Shown: piece after piece, positions 6,737 to 7,587 of the stretch
Layout of the letters: every line of letters begins with the position of its first letter
Position numbering within the stretch: the stretch's first letter is position 1
NCBI GenBank assembly: GCA_021805305.1
Contig: JAJZFO010000253.1
Coordinates: forward strand, 1-7,587
Direction: 5' to 3'
From: Actinomycetes bacterium
Lineage (GTDB): Bacteria > Actinomycetota > Acidimicrobiia > Acidimicrobiales > RAAP-2
DNA length: 7,587 bases
The notes under the pieces: model-generated
What the model was told of the DNA's origin: nothing
Database searches by the model: none
Seen by the model: only the letters and a program-made list of their open reading frames with translations
Position numbers and translations under genes: made by a program

Positions 6737-7215
6737 CGCTGCGTCCTTGATGTGACCGGTGCATAACCAATGAACTTCGGCAGAGGCAGGATCGCATCAA
6801 GCGACGTAGCGGGAACCTGGGTCACCGAAGTGGGGTTCACAAGATGAAGGGCGCTGGCCTGGGCCACCACCACGCTGGGTGCCGAGAGGTTCGACAAGGC
6901 GCCCACCTGAGTGGCGTAGGCCGACTCTTGCTGGAGGACCTGACTCTGCAGTTGGTGCAGTTCGACCTGTCGATTCGTCTCGAGCATCGAACCCAGGAGG
7001 CACAGTGCGACGGCCGAGCAGACGATGGCGACGGATTTCTTTATCGCCGAGATGGACGCCAGACGACCCTGACGGTGGGCGTGACGAGGCAGCGTCGCGG
7101 TCCGGGTCGTCGGCGTGGGTGCGACGCGCGTCGACGGACGGGTCCGGACACGCGGCGGCGACTGGGGCGAACGTGGGACCACCACGTCACGACGAGGGAG
7201 GCTGACGACGCTCAT
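6733..7215 (-). CDS. ftsL: FtsL-like bitopic division protein
   Basis: Probable FtsL, a small single-pass membrane protein. In the known family it forms a coiled coil with DivIC/FtsB, binds FtsQ, and activates the FtsW-FtsI septal synthase. The 160-residue product has a long basic Pro/Thr/Arg-rich cytoplasmic tail (about 1-58) and one membrane segment (about 60-78, KKSVAIVCSAVALCLLGSML). A Gln/Glu-rich heptad-like stretch (about 80-108) follows, then an extracytoplasmic tail with ALHLVNPTSVTQV (about 122-134), resembling the 'LGMVxPxxVxxV' region of actinobacterial FtsL. FtsL is poorly conserved in sequence, so the call rests mainly on topology and on position between rsmH and ftsI. The ATG start shares ATGA with the rsmH stop and has a strong ribosome binding site. 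The stop shares GTGA with the ftsI start. A DivIC/FtsB-type protein would look similar, but its gene is normally located elsewhere. Confidence 0.85.
   Translation of the reverse strand: MSVVSLPRRDVVVPRSPQSPPRVRTRPSTRVAPTPTTRTATLPRHAHRQGRLASISAIKKSVAIVCSAVALCLLGSMLETNRQVELHQLQSQVLQQESAYATQVGALSNLSAPSVVVAQASALHLVNPTSVTQVPATSLDAILPLPKFIGYAPVTSRTQR
6744..6748 (-). promoter_or_regulatory. Ribosome binding site of ftsI
   Basis: Minus-strand AAGGA ends 7 bases before the GTG at 6736, inside the last codons of ftsL. It supports the GTG start in the GTGA overlap. Confidence 0.6.
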
Positions 7216-7587
7216 GGCGCCACCTTCTCCGCGGTGCGCAACCGCGCGGAACGCGCGCGGGGGTTCGCCTCGACCTCTCGAGCGGTCGCCAACTGGGCAC
7301 TGGCGCGCGTGAGCACGACGCGCGGCACGGCGCCACAGACGCAGCCGAGTTCGTAGGGACAGTGACAGCCGCCGGTCGCCGCTTCGTGCAGCGCGTACTT
7401 GACGGCGCGGTCTTCGCCCGAGTGATAGGAGATGACTGCCAACAGGCCACCGGGCGCCAGAACCTCGAGTGCGCCTTCGATGCCCGCGTCGAGTTCGTTG
7501 ACCTCGTCATTGACCACGATACGCAGCGCCTGGAAGACCCGCGTCGCCACGTGGCCGCGTCGGCGCGCGGCCGCGGGAACCGCCCGC
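7212..7587 (-). CDS. rsmH: 16S rRNA (cytosine-1402-N4)-methyltransferase RsmH (MraW), C-terminal part
   Basis: SAM-dependent methyltransferase that N4-methylates C1402 in the decoding centre of 16S rRNA; it acts in the cytoplasm. The 5' end lies beyond position 7587, so only the last 124 codons are visible; the family is usually about 300-330 residues. The visible part carries the family's C-terminal signatures: HMATRVFQALRIVVNDE (usual form HPATRxFQALRIxVNxE), then GGLLAVISYHSGEDR (usual ISFHSLEDR), a CHCPYELGCVCG cysteine cluster typical of actinobacterial RsmH, and the closing NPRARSARLRTAEK. Variants seen: Met for Pro after His in the first motif, and Tyr/Gly for Phe/Leu in the HSLEDR motif. 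It ends in TGA, overlapping the ftsL start by 4 bases (ATGA). Identification is firm; the upstream regulator mraZ, if present, is outside the window. Confidence 0.96.
   Translation of the reverse strand, partial: RAVPAAARRRGHVATRVFQALRIVVNDEVNELDAGIEGALEVLAPGGLLAVISYHSGEDRAVKYALHEAATGGCHCPYELGCVCGAVPRVVLTRASAQLATAREVEANPRARSARLRTAEKVAP
7223..7230 (-). promoter_or_regulatory. Ribosome binding site of ftsL
   Basis: On the minus strand the bases read GGAGAAGG, ending 7 bases before the ATG at 7215. It lies inside the 3' end of rsmH and is the best Shine-Dalgarno match in the window. It supports the ATG that overlaps the rsmH stop codon. Confidence 0.7.

Noticed and set aside
1..7587. Search for a hidden mobile element, CRISPR, RNA gene or novel defence system
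   Set aside because: All bases are occupied by eight conserved cell wall and division genes with overlaps; I saw no inverted terminal repeats, direct repeat arrays, hairpin plus T-run terminators or tRNA-like folds.

Overview
The window is a 7.6 kb piece of a bacterial division and cell wall (dcw) gene cluster, written backwards: every gene is on the minus strand, so transcription runs from position 7587 towards position 1. The DNA is very GC-rich (about two thirds G+C by eye). The style of the proteins points to a high-GC Gram-positive, i.e. an actinomycete in the broad sense: basic Pro/Thr/Arg-rich N-terminal tails on FtsL and FtsI, a Cys-X-Cys cluster in RsmH and a DNPR-type MurE. The unusual MurG motifs and shortened gene order make me suspect a deep actinobacterial branch such as Acidimicrobiia. 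That placement is an inference from memory, not a search result.

Layout in transcription order: rsmH (3' part only, 7587-7212), ftsL-like (7215-6733), ftsI/PBP3 (6736-4895), murE (4895-3495), mraY (3495-2461), ftsW (2457-1222), murG (1225-107), murC (5' end only, 107-1). There is essentially no intergenic DNA. Six of the seven junctions overlap by 1 or 4 bases (ATGA, GTGA or TGATG) and the seventh is a 3-base gap. This is a single translationally coupled operon. I see no internal promoter, terminator, RNA gene, mobile element, CRISPR array or significant repeat.

How the genes work together: MurE adds meso-diaminopimelate to the UDP-MurNAc-dipeptide. MraY loads UDP-MurNAc-pentapeptide onto undecaprenyl phosphate (lipid I), and MurG adds GlcNAc (lipid II). 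FtsW polymerises lipid II and FtsI cross-links it at the septum, with the FtsL-like protein as the bitopic partner of that complex. MurC starts the cytoplasmic peptide branch. RsmH is the 16S rRNA methyltransferase that customarily heads this cluster.

Most notable points: (1) murF is absent between murE and mraY, and murD is absent between mraY and ftsW, although both are usual there; the tight junctions show this is not an assembly gap. (2) MurG lacks two signature motifs, the HEXN acceptor-side motif and the GGSQGA motif. Otherwise this is a conserved housekeeping region, and I find no evidence of a new biological system.
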